Positions 35,541-43,625 of a stretch of 61,729 nucleotides of DNA are shown piece after piece (positions within the stretch are counted from its first letter, which is position 1; every line of letters starts with the position of its first letter). Location: contig JAPPHA010000104.1 of the NCBI GenBank assembly GCA_028874915.1, positions 8,625-70,353 of the forward strand. The letters run 5' to 3'. Source of the DNA: Paracoccaceae bacterium (GTDB lineage Bacteria; Pseudomonadota; Alphaproteobacteria; Rhodobacterales; Rhodobacteraceae). The translations under genes were made by a program, and so were the position numbers. The notes under the pieces are model-generated. The model was given only the letters and a program-made list of their open reading frames with translations, was not told where the DNA came from and did no database searches.

Positions 35541-36019
35541 GATTCTGTTTCGTCTGCGCCGGACGCATGGGGGCGGTCCATGCGTAGGACATTGCGAAAC
35601 CTGCGGGGCTGGAACCGGCTTATCTGATAGATCCCGATGTCGAACGCGCCCGTGCATTCGCCAACCGGACGGGAGGGCGGGTGGATGCTGATATCGCCGA
35701 TGCTCTCGCGGACAGAACAGTTGATGCCGTGGTCTTCGCATCGGCAACCCACACGCGTGTGGACTTCATCGTTCGGTCTGCGAGGTCGGGAAAGGCCATC
35801 CTTTTGCAAATGCCCATCGAACCCGACTTGGAACGAGTTGCAGCCCGTGAGGACGCAATCCAGGATTCGAATGTGCCGATCATATTCGGTTTCCGGCGGT
35901 GTCTTGACGAAACGCGCCTGGCCACTCGGCGGACGACTTTGGCGGGTGCCGTTGGTGGCGCGAGAGCGCCTCAATCTTCAGCCAAGACCCCTCGCCCTCT
36001 CCATCAGGAGGCATTCTGA
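35537..36019 (+). pseudogene. Gfo/Idh/MocA-family dehydrogenase, broken and truncated
   Basis: ATG overlaps the previous stop. The frame reads MRFCFVCAGRMGAVHA, then TAG at 35585. It continues DIAKPAGLEPAYLIDPDVERARAFANRTGG, DAVVFASATHTRVDFIVRSARSGKAILLQMPIEPDLERV, and IIFGFRRCLDE, before losing homology and ending at 36019. This is the Rossmann half of an inositol-dehydrogenase-like oxidoreductase. The catalytic Lys of 'EKP' is changed to Met and the C-terminal half is gone, so the gene is dead. Confidence 0.8.
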
Positions 36020-36344
36020 ACCATCGTTTCCGGCTGATACGACCGACTCTATCAGAGCGCCAAGGACATCCTGGTCGGTTCAATCCGACGTGAAGCCGTT
36101 GAACAGATCCCAGGACTCCGGGCTGGAATGACGTGAGAGACAACACCGCTCTGGGGAAACCGCCCGGGCAGTCTGACACGCCCGCAGTCCAAAAACCTCT
36201 GTCTCGGGGCGAAAGTGCCGGCGATCTGGATCAGAATCGTGGTGTTTTCGGTAGGGTGCGCCGGAAAGGGAAATCTGTGCACTTCCCGGAACTGACCATG
36301 AGCGAAATCATCAGGGACTTCGGCGCCGAGTCGACCTGTTTGCG
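36020..36344. other. Short gap with a possible gene tail
   Basis: About 325 bases. A plus-strand stretch around 36045-36130 reads YQSAKDILVGSIRREAVEQIPGLRAGMT and then TGA, protein-like but unassigned; it may be the end of the gene that once followed the dehydrogenase. Nothing else is recognised. Confidence 0.35.
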
Positions 36345-37079
36345 CTACAGCCCTGTTCCGCAACTCGGGTTCACGAAAAACACCTTCGGACTTTTCCATT
36401 CCTCACACCACGCCGTGGCGCGCTCTTCCAGTACCCTTGTGCAGTTGCATATGAAAAACGTTCGCGCGGACACGTGGCGCCATCTGACGGCGCAGGTCCT
36501 TCCGCCCATTCTTTTCAGCCAATGCCGGACCTCGGCGTCGTGACCGCCCTTGAAGCGTGTGTTGTGGTGATAGATCACAACGGGGCGTTCACGGTCCGCC
36601 AGCGTGCGGGCTTCGCACTCGGAGATACTCTTTGCGTGTTTTCGCCGTCCGGGGCGAAACATCTCTGACTTCAGGAGTCCGTTGTCTGGGTCGGCGAAGA
36701 CCAGGTCGCAATCCTTCAGGCATTCCAGAGATTGCCGGAACCACTCGTCACGCCACTTTCCCTGACTGGAGCGCTTGCATCCATGAAAATCCAGTTTGCG
36801 ATTCCAGAAGACCGTATTACCTGGGAACAGGCCGGATCGTTCAATTTCCGACACGCGCCGCTTTCCCAAATTGACGACGTCGCTGAGAAAATCGAAGGTC
36901 CGTTTATCGAACTGCTGCCATTTCCCGGGGTCACAGAGGTACTTCGTGTGCTTGCCGTCGTTGGTCCCCTCGTCGGGAAACAAATACCAGGAAACACCGA
37001 GCCTGCGATCATGTGAGAGCGCCCCAAGCAGGCTGTATTTTGCGTAGTCGCCGATATCGCCAACGTATTGGTCCTGCAC
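36345..37079 (-). CDS. Conserved protein of unknown function (QYVGDIGDxxKYxLL type)
   Basis: 244 aa from a GTG at 37079, chosen because the conserved part begins QDQYVGDIGDYAKYSLLGAL; the frame extends upstream to 37175 without conservation. Other notable motifs are GVSWYLFPDEGTNDGKH, CDLVFADPDNGLL and RPVVIYHHNTRFKGGH. Proteins with this N-terminal signature occur widely in bacteria, often in mobile or accessory regions, but no function is known to me. The conserved Asp, His and Glu residues would fit a metal-dependent enzyme. It is flanked by the sugar cluster and the conjugation genes. Confidence 0.65.
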   Translation of the reverse strand: MQDQYVGDIGDYAKYSLLGALSHDRRLGVSWYLFPDEGTNDGKHTKYLCDPGKWQQFDKRTFDFLSDVVNLGKRRVSEIERSGLFPGNTVFWNRKLDFHGCKRSSQGKWRDEWFRQSLECLKDCDLVFADPDNGLLKSEMFRPGRRKHAKSISECEARTLADRERPVVIYHHNTRFKGGHDAEVRHWLKRMGGRTCAVRWRHVSARTFFICNCTRVLEERATAWCEEWKSPKVFFVNPSCGTGL

Positions 37080-37294
37080 CGCTCTGCCTTCAATGACTTG
37101 ATGATCGTGTCGATTTCGTAGTGAGCAGAGGCAAACGCCAAGCTCCTGTACGGGTTGGTTCTGGTCGCGAGGCAATCAATCTCATGCCACGAATTTTCTG
37201 TTCATTTACGTCTGAGTCGACGATTGGAAAACTCTCAAGTCTTGAACGACGAGCCGGTGAACGCCAAGATCGACAAACCAGAGACGGCGGACGC

Positions 37295-38653
37295 TCACTC
37301 GGTCCTGGAGGTCTCGTTTTTCTCCGGACCAGCCATTGCGTGGAAGGAGACCGCACTTCGCAGGCCCTGTCCGGTACGACCGTACACCAGGTCGTGTCCG
37401 GGTATTCGAGCATCATCTCCAGCCGCAGGAAGGATCGGTCGATCTGGCGTCTCCGGTTCCAGGTGCAAGAGAGGAATCTTCGCCAATTCCATTTGTCGCG
37501 ATTGTCCCTGCACCGAAGTTGCGTGCGCCTGTGTTCTTACCCAAGGCCGTGCGGTTCCGGCGAACTCCCGGAAACCCACGCGTAAGCCATGGGACTCGGC
37601 AAAGATTGGGGTCAAGGCCCAGAGGCGTGCCATGGACCGGGTGACCTTTCGGCGTGCAGCCGCGACCGGAACCGGCTGGGTCCAGCGGTCGTTGGCGGCG
37701 ACGACCACGACGGAACCGCGTTTTTCCGAAGTCAGGGCCCAGGCGAGCGGCATAAACGCCTCAAAGCAGATCAGCCAGTGGACGCGGCGGCCACCGACCC
37801 TGACATCACCGATGCCACCGGAACCGAGCGTCCATCCGGACCACGAACTGTCACCGGTCATGGGCAGGGCCACACGACGCTCATGGACCCGGCGGTGCTG
37901 GCAGACTCCGCCCGGACCATCCTTTGAAGCCCGGAACATGTGGATGGTGGATCGTCCGTCCGATTCCAGGACCCCGACGAAGAGCGGAGCCCGGCGACCG
38001 ATCGCATATCCGCACCATCGCTCGAACGCGAACGGGTCGCGACGGTCTATGAGGTTCTCGCCGAAGAACAAGGCGCCGGCCGGGGGCAAGGCTTCCAGCA
38101 GGTTCCGTTCCCGGGTCGCGGTTGTCAGGGCCGATGACCCCGGCGCCTTGCCGTCGAATTCGGCGAACCCGCCGGAATCGGCAGGCTCATGAAGAGACCA
38201 TGCGACCGCCGAGAGGAGCGCTGCAATGCCCAGGGTTGCGAAACGAAGCCGCCGGGTGCCCGTGTCCAGTCCGGCCAAAGTGAGGATGGCCAGGAGCCAT
38301 CCCGTTGTTCCGGTCCCGGGCCATACATCTCCTGCCACGAGCGCAAGCGACCCCGGATGCCAGGGGATCATCATCGAGATCGCCGTCGCCAAGCCGGCAT
38401 TCAGCGCCGCGAAGAGCGCGGCGGCGACAATTGGCCAGGCCAGGAGCAGAAGAACCGGAACGGCGGCGTCGGGAGCCAGGGTCAGGTATCCGGACCAGAT
38501 GGGCAGGAAGGCGGCCGCGTGCCAGCCCAGCGCGAGAGCGAACCGCTGACGGCGCAGGGTAGTGGCGACAACGACTGCGAGACCGGCCGCCCCGATGGCC
38601 AGGGGGACGCCTTCGACATAGAATCCGGCACCGGCAATGGCAAAGGCTGCCAC
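37295..38653 (-). CDS. TraB-like membrane protein with a nitrilase/apolipoprotein N-acyltransferase fold
   Basis: About 452 aa from a GTG at 38653. The frame is open further upstream to 38836, and a GTG at 38716 is an alternative start inside the preceding gene. The N-terminal half has several hydrophobic segments. The C-terminal half is a carbon-nitrogen hydrolase fold with Glu in FFGENLIDRR and the candidate nucleophile Cys in WLICFEAFMPLAWA. This architecture is shared by Lnt and by TraB of Ti-type plasmids, where it lies with conjugation genes. The exact role of TraB in transfer is not established. Last gene of the minus-strand Trb cluster. Confidence 0.75.
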   Translation of the reverse strand: MAAFAIAGAGFYVEGVPLAIGAAGLAVVVATTLRRQRFALALGWHAAAFLPIWSGYLTLAPDAAVPVLLLLAWPIVAAALFAALNAGLATAISMMIPWHPGSLALVAGDVWPGTGTTGWLLAILTLAGLDTGTRRLRFATLGIAALLSAVAWSLHEPADSGGFAEFDGKAPGSSALTTATRERNLLEALPPAGALFFGENLIDRRDPFAFERWCGYAIGRRAPLFVGVLESDGRSTIHMFRASKDGPGGVCQHRRVHERRVALPMTGDSSWSGWTLGSGGIGDVRVGGRRVHWLICFEAFMPLAWALTSEKRGSVVVVAANDRWTQPVPVAAARRKVTRSMARLWALTPIFAESHGLRVGFREFAGTARPWVRTQAHATSVQGQSRQMELAKIPLLHLEPETPDRPILPAAGDDARIPGHDLVYGRTGQGLRSAVSFHAMAGPEKNETSRTE

Positions 38654-38666
38654 CGTGAGGAGGAGA

Positions 38667-39419
38667 TCACCGCATCCGGTAGGGATCGACCGGAAACCGG
38701 ATGGCCGCGGGTTCACCGGCCCCGGTCTCGTCTCGGTCCTCGCTGACGGGCGGTTCCGTCCACCGTTCCGCACTCCGGAAACGGATCGCAGCATGCGGAG
38801 TCGTGATGGCCATCTCGCCCGCAAGATCCAGATCACCGCCCCGTTCGTCCTCGATTGGCCTCTCGTCTGATCCGGTCAGGAACCGCATGTACTCCGTCCG
38901 CGTGACAAGGGCGCGATTCCCGGCTGCTCCGTGCCAGGCCGAACGGCCGGCCCGTGGACCGGCGACCATCGGAAGGGCGGCCCAGATGCCGGCGAGGCAG
39001 TTGGCAAACGCTACGACCGGCCGTTGGCCATAGCCGCATTCGTCGAGGAGCCGGTTGGCGAGGGCATCCTGGAGCCTGGCGTCGAAAAGACGGTCCGTAT
39101 CGATCATCAGTGCGGCGGTCAGCCGCACAAGCGTCGCATGAATGAACTGGTATCGACCGACGGCGGTTGAAACCGCATGCGGCCGAATATGCTTCTGCCA
39201 GTCCAACACCTCGGCAAGCCGCATCTCGACGAGCGGTTTCGGCGTTGGTTCCGGTGCCATGGAATGGACGGTGTTGTAACCGGCCGGGGCCTCGATTCGG
39301 GCGACATACTCCAGGATCGCCGCCCGGTCGGGCAGGGCGGTCGCCGGACCCGCGCCGGCCGCCAGCCCGAGTCCGCCACCGGCGGCCGCCAGGATGGCCG
39401 TCAGTCGGCGGGCAGCCAA
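38667..39419 (-). CDS. Secreted lysozyme-like peptidoglycan hydrolase of the conjugation cluster
   Basis: 250 aa from a TTG start inside the end of trbI. A signal peptide (AARRLTAILAAAGGGLGLAAGAGPATA) is followed by a domain with AVSTAVGRYQFIHATLVRLT, the 'GxYQF' signature shared by phage-type lysozymes and lytic transglycosylases, then NRLLDECGYG. T4SS clusters usually include such a cell-wall-opening enzyme (VirB1-like role). The assignment to a precise glycosidase family is uncertain. It overlaps trbI by 19 nt, showing co-translation. Confidence 0.7.
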   Translation of the reverse strand: MAARRLTAILAAAGGGLGLAAGAGPATALPDRAAILEYVARIEAPAGYNTVHSMAPEPTPKPLVEMRLAEVLDWQKHIRPHAVSTAVGRYQFIHATLVRLTAALMIDTDRLFDARLQDALANRLLDECGYGQRPVVAFANCLAGIWAALPMVAGPRAGRSAWHGAAGNRALVTRTEYMRFLTGSDERPIEDERGGDLDLAGEMAITTPHAAIRFRSAERWTEPPVSEDRDETGAGEPAAIRFPVDPYRMR

Positions 39420-40729
39420 AGATCATTCTCAAGAACGACGTTCATTGGGGTTCCTGCGGCGATCCGAAACACCGGCGCCGCGTCGAGATCCCGCTCGATC
39501 AGGGTTTCCGAGGCCGTCCGCACGGTGTCGCCAAGGGCGTGACGAAGTCGTCCGGCGAGCGGGTCGCTGCCGCTGCCGGAACCCATGGCGTCGTTTCCGT
39601 TGTCGGTCATCGCCCCGACAAGGTTGATGGCAAAGGCCGTGCCCAGGGTTTTCAGAAACCGGGATTGTCGCGTTCCCGGGAGACCCGCAACCCCGGCAAT
39701 GTCGCTTGTCGCCGCGGAACCCAGGGGCCGGGATGTGCCATCGGGAAACTGAACCGCCTGCCATCCCACGAAAAGCCGTTCGGCATGCACGTTTCCGTTC
39801 CTTCCGTATCGGCCGATCAGAAAGGCCCCGCGCGGGATCAGGATCCGGGTTCCCGAGCCACTGTCCCGGACATCCGCGACGACCTGGGCGCGGACGAGTC
39901 CCGGGAGTCCGGAATCGATGGCCGTCAGCAGGACGGCCGGAATGACGGTTCCGGCAAACAGACGGTGAAACCCGGCCCTGGTCGCGCCGCCCGATCCTGG
40001 CGGTTCGGAGGGAACGGTGGCAATGTCCGAAACGCCGATCTGGCCCACTCGGATGGCCGAGGCCCCGGACGATTCGGATCCGGTGACGGACTCGCCGGTC
40101 GGGGCCGGCCGGGGAGAAGATCCGTCCCGTGGATGCCGACCGTTCAGAAGTGCTGGATTCGCGCCGACCCTGGGCTCGGGAGAACGGACGAATCCCGTCC
40201 GACTGATGGGCTCCGGAGTCTCTGGTTCCGACTGGACAAGGGCGGTTCCCGCAACCGGCGGACCGTCGCCCCGGTGCCCGCCCGCCGACCAGGCTCCCAT
40301 CGGGTGCAGGCTCTGGCCGAGAGGCGCGAACTCTGCCTCCCTCGCCAGGTCTTCCCGGCGCCGGCGATCCTCGTCGACCCGCCTCCGGGCCGCGGCCAGT
40401 CTCCGTTCCGTCTCGGGATCGATGGCGCCCGCCGGCACCCGTTCCGAACCGGGAGGCGACGCGGGAGCCGGTAACCGGATCCTGTCGGGACTCCGGGACC
40501 CGGAATTCCGGTCGACGAGGATTCGCTCCCCTCTCTGGATGAGTCGTCCGGCCTGGCCGGGATCAGTGCCTTCTCCGATGTCTCCGCCCGTTGCGGTCGG
40601 GATGGTCCGCCACTCAAGGTGTTGGAACGCCCAGCCGACGGCGAGGAGGAGAGCCACGGTCACGACAGTACCGACGGCGATCCGCAGATCCTGCCGGTGC
40701 GTGACGGAGCCGGAGAGATCACTCGGCAT
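39401..40729 (-). CDS. trbI: Conjugal transfer protein TrbI (VirB10-like)
   Basis: 442 aa. A short cytoplasmic tail and one transmembrane helix (residues about 15-36) precede a long Pro/Arg/Ser-rich periplasmic region. The C-terminal VirB10 domain (from about 240) has GTVIPAVLLTAIDSGLPGLVRAQVVADVRDS, ILIPRGAFLIGRYG and MNVVLENDLWLP. TrbI links the inner and outer membrane parts of the mating channel. It overlaps the trbF stop by 11 nt. trbG, normally between trbF and trbI, is absent. Confidence 0.88.
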   Translation of the reverse strand: MPSDLSGSVTHRQDLRIAVGTVVTVALLLAVGWAFQHLEWRTIPTATGGDIGEGTDPGQAGRLIQRGERILVDRNSGSRSPDRIRLPAPASPPGSERVPAGAIDPETERRLAAARRRVDEDRRRREDLAREAEFAPLGQSLHPMGAWSAGGHRGDGPPVAGTALVQSEPETPEPISRTGFVRSPEPRVGANPALLNGRHPRDGSSPRPAPTGESVTGSESSGASAIRVGQIGVSDIATVPSEPPGSGGATRAGFHRLFAGTVIPAVLLTAIDSGLPGLVRAQVVADVRDSGSGTRILIPRGAFLIGRYGRNGNVHAERLFVGWQAVQFPDGTSRPLGSAATSDIAGVAGLPGTRQSRFLKTLGTAFAINLVGAMTDNGNDAMGSGSGSDPLAGRLRHALGDTVRTASETLIERDLDAAPVFRIAAGTPMNVVLENDLWLPAD

Positions 40730-41441
40730 CGGTCCGAACCCTCTGGATGTCGATGTTCTCGACCATCAGCCCCAGGGGATTGATCTCCAGGGCCTCGCGG
40801 CCGACTTGGGCTTGCGGTCCCAGGACCAGGACTCCGACGTATCGGTCCTCGGACAGGGTTTTGCCGGTCTGGCGCGCCCGTGTCCGTTCGCTCCATTCCA
40901 CCCGCCAGGAGTTCCCTCCCGCGAAACTGACGGCGGTGACGCGGACGAAGACGGATTCCTGGTTCCACCGGACCACAGGATTGGTGCCTTCCGCCTGGTA
41001 GGTCTCGCTGAGCACCCGGTAGGCCTGGCTGTCCGTTCGCATGAACCGGTAGAGACGCCAGAGGTTGCGTTCGAGGACAGCCCGGTCGGCGGGAATCGAA
41101 CGGCTACGCTCGATGAAAACCTGGAGTTCACGCTTGATCACCGTGGCGGGCCAGGCTTCGAGGGTTTCCGGCTGGATCAGTGCCTCGGTCCGACCCAGAT
41201 CGTCCACGCGGACAAGGTAGGGGACGTATTCGCTTCGGCTCGCCGCCCAGATACCGAAGCCGAGGCCCACGCCGCCGACGAACAGGCCAGCAAGTCCGAT
41301 GCGAAAGAACCGCTGGGCGGTTGCCGCATGGAAGGCGAAGCGCTCATCCCACTCCCGCTGAGCCGTGATGTAGGGGTTGGCCTCCGGAATTCCGGACGGT
41401 CTGCCGGCTGCCGGCTGCGCCCCGTACCTGTCATTCGTCAT
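40719..41441 (-). CDS. trbF: Conjugal transfer protein TrbF (VirB8-like)
   Basis: 240 aa from the ATG at 41441 with the ribosome site GAGGG; upstream codons to 41537 lie in the trbL gene. The sequence has NPYITAQREWDERFAFHAATAQRFFRI, a transmembrane helix (GLAGLFVGGVGLGFGIWAA) and a periplasmic VirB8 domain (YVPYLVRVDDLGRTEA, ALEINPLGLMVENID). VirB8/TrbF is an inner-membrane scaffold of the T4SS. Length and motifs are normal. Confidence 0.9.
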   Translation of the reverse strand: MTNDRYGAQPAAGRPSGIPEANPYITAQREWDERFAFHAATAQRFFRIGLAGLFVGGVGLGFGIWAASRSEYVPYLVRVDDLGRTEALIQPETLEAWPATVIKRELQVFIERSRSIPADRAVLERNLWRLYRFMRTDSQAYRVLSETYQAEGTNPVVRWNQESVFVRVTAVSFAGGNSWRVEWSERTRARQTGKTLSEDRYVGVLVLGPQAQVGREALEINPLGLMVENIDIQRVRTDAE

Positions 41442-41463
41442 TCCTCGCGACCCTCGTTCAAGT

Positions 41464-42720
41464 TCAGTCATCCTGGGCCCGTTCCGAGCGGTCGAGCCAT
41501 GCCAGGACATCCTTCGCGGCCTGACGCTGGGGCCCATCGCCAGCGAGACCGGTCACGGCGCCGCTCGCGGCGCCTCGGACCGCCCCCCGTGCCACCGGTC
41601 CGGCCATGGCGGCGGCGTTTGCCAGTCCGGCTGGCGGCGGGACGCCCAAGGCGGTGGCAGTGAGGGATTCCCGATGCGCGGCCCGTGCCGCCTGAACTCC
41701 GCCCCGTGCGCCGCCATAGAGGGCGCTGCCGCCCGTTCGGGCGGTGGCGGCCGTGGCCCGCCAGGCCGTCATGGCGGCGAAACCGCCGGCTGTCGTTGCC
41801 GCTGAATTTCCGCCGGCGCCTGAGGTCATGCCTTCGACGGCCGACGGAAGCCTGAGAACGAGCATCAATCCGACCACCTGGATGATCAGGATCTGGAGTG
41901 CCGAGAACAGATCGCCCTCGGCCTGGAAGGCGGACTCAAGGGTTGCCATCACCAGCCCGTTGACGACGAGCAGGGTCAGCAGTTTGAAGCCCTTCCCGAG
42001 CAGCATCCTCAGATAGGCCATGGCGATGTCCCGGGTGGATTCGAGCCCGCCGAAAGCGAGTCCCAGCAGTCCGGCCACCGCGACGAGATAGAGTTCCGCG
42101 TAGACGACGACGATGAAGGCCGCCATGGCGGCGGCGGTGATGGCGACTGCCATGGTGATGAGCACGAGGCCGATGGAGTGGCCCGGGCTGAGGATGGAAA
42201 CTTCGCCGAGCAGTCGGCCTGCCATCTGCAGGGCCTGGGAGAGAATGGCCGAAGGCGACGGCTCGGCCGCACTGCCGCCGACCCTGGCGACGGCGATGGC
42301 GCTGTCGATGACCAGCCGGACCAGCGCCCCGCCAAAGGAGAGGCAGAGAACCAGGACGCCGATCGAGACGAGCCGGGCGACGACCTTCATGAGGAGCGCT
42401 GACAATCCCTCGCCCTGAAGAGTCCCCTTGGCGAAGGTCCAGGCGAATTCGATTGCCGCCAACGTGTAGAGGAGAGTGACCGCCGCATCGGTAACGCCAT
42501 CGGTCATGCCGGCCGAGATCTGTTCGAGGGACCGGATCATCCGGTCGAGTTCTCCCGGCGCATCCTGGGCGCCTGCTGCCGATGGCAGACCTGTGAGGGC
42601 CGGCAAGACGAAGACGGCGAGCCGGATCCGGTCCCTGGCGCCGGCCCTGTCTGCCGCTCGCCCTTCCTCCGGCTCTCCGTGTCCGGGGTTCCGGGACTGT
42701 CCCTTTGCTGGCGTCGTCAC
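41464..42720 (-). CDS. trbL: Conjugal transfer protein TrbL (VirB6-like)
   Basis: 418 aa from a GTG in a GTGA overlap with the trbJ stop; an extension to 42846 would overlap trbJ and is rejected. After an Arg-rich leader there is a signal-like segment, then five or more hydrophobic helices (AIEFAWTFAKG, VSIGVLVLCLSFGGALVRL, GLVLITMAVAITAAAMAAFIVVVYAE). A Gly/Ala-rich cytoplasmic tail from about 290 completes it. TrbL is the polytopic inner-membrane channel component. Confidence 0.85.
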   Translation of the reverse strand: MTTPAKGQSRNPGHGEPEEGRAADRAGARDRIRLAVFVLPALTGLPSAAGAQDAPGELDRMIRSLEQISAGMTDGVTDAAVTLLYTLAAIEFAWTFAKGTLQGEGLSALLMKVVARLVSIGVLVLCLSFGGALVRLVIDSAIAVARVGGSAAEPSPSAILSQALQMAGRLLGEVSILSPGHSIGLVLITMAVAITAAAMAAFIVVVYAELYLVAVAGLLGLAFGGLESTRDIAMAYLRMLLGKGFKLLTLLVVNGLVMATLESAFQAEGDLFSALQILIIQVVGLMLVLRLPSAVEGMTSGAGGNSAATTAGGFAAMTAWRATAATARTGGSALYGGARGGVQAARAAHRESLTATALGVPPPAGLANAAAMAGPVARGAVRGAASGAVTGLAGDGPQRQAAKDVLAWLDRSERAQDD

Positions 42721-43625
42721 TCGATTCCAAGGAGTTGGTGAATTCCCTGGCCCGGCCCGAACCGGCGACGGTCGATGGCGAGCTGGTCCTCGTATCGCCG
42801 CTGCAATGCCTCTTTCGTGTCCATGACCTGCAGGGACCTCGACCACGCCACGGCCGTCTGTTCGGCCTGCGCCGACTGGAGGAGCCGGAGATCCATCACC
42901 TGGCGGGACAGGCTTCCGGCCAGCTCGTTGGCGACCTGGAGCGCCGCCAGATTGCCCTCGGCGGATCCAGCCCGTTCACTGAGGCGGTCGAGCAAGACGG
43001 CTTCGGACTCGACGTCGGCGAGCGTCAGGCCGGCCTTCCGGAGGCTCGATTCCAACGCGGCCGACCAGCGTTCCTGAAGGGCATCGTAACGGTCGCGGAA
43101 ACCGGTGCGTGAATAGGTCTCCTGGTCGAACAACGGATCCTCGATCTGGCCCGATCGGAGAAACCCGTCCAGGTCTTTGCCGGACTGGGCAAGGATTCCC
43201 GTCTGCATGTAAAGGCGGCGCAGTTCGATGACCGGCGTCAGCGCCTGGCGTTGAAAGTTCCCCGGCAGCCGTTCGGTGTTCGCCACCATGTTCCGGTAGG
43301 CGAGGATCAGGGTCCGGAGTTGTTCGATGTCGGTGGCCAGCGCCTCCCCGGCGATTTCGAGCTGCGAGGCCTCAATGGATGCGAGGTGCGCCAGTTCGGC
43401 GTTGTTGAGAAGCTGTGTCCATTCCGTGGCCAGGCCGGACAGCCCGCCTGGCCTGGCCGGGGACGTCGGCAGGACCGCAGCGAGGAGAAGGATGGCGGCC
43501 AGCGCGCCGCAGACGCTACGCCCGGTCCGGGCCTGAGCCTGGAGCCGTGGCCCGCGTCCGGTTCCCGGGCGATCTTCGGCCACCCGGCACAGGGTCCGGG
43601 ACAGGGATTCAGGCCGTGATGGCAT
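42717..43625 (-). CDS. trbJ: Conjugal transfer protein TrbJ (VirB5-like)
   Basis: 302 aa. The N-terminal membrane signal region (SVCGALAAILLLAAVLP) is followed by a long alpha-helical periplasmic domain (LATEWTQLLNNAELAH..., then LRTLILAYRNMVANTERLP, ADVESEAVLLDRLSERA). The pattern is typical of TrbJ/VirB5 minor pilins. The ATG overlaps the end of trbE by 17 nt. It ends GIHQLLGIE. Confidence 0.85.
   Translation of the reverse strand: MPSRPESLSRTLCRVAEDRPGTGRGPRLQAQARTGRSVCGALAAILLLAAVLPTSPARPGGLSGLATEWTQLLNNAELAHLASIEASQLEIAGEALATDIEQLRTLILAYRNMVANTERLPGNFQRQALTPVIELRRLYMQTGILAQSGKDLDGFLRSGQIEDPLFDQETYSRTGFRDRYDALQERWSAALESSLRKAGLTLADVESEAVLLDRLSERAGSAEGNLAALQVANELAGSLSRQVMDLRLLQSAQAEQTAVAWSRSLQVMDTKEALQRRYEDQLAIDRRRFGPGQGIHQLLGIE

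Noticed and set aside
37155-38192. Long plus-strand frames opposite the TraB-like gene
   Set aside because: Arg/Pro/Ser-rich shadows with no motif; the minus-strand protein has transmembrane and nitrilase features.
40017-41663. 548-codon plus-strand frame opposite trbI and trbF
   Set aside because: Antisense to two recognisable T4SS genes with overlapping starts and stops; composition shadow.
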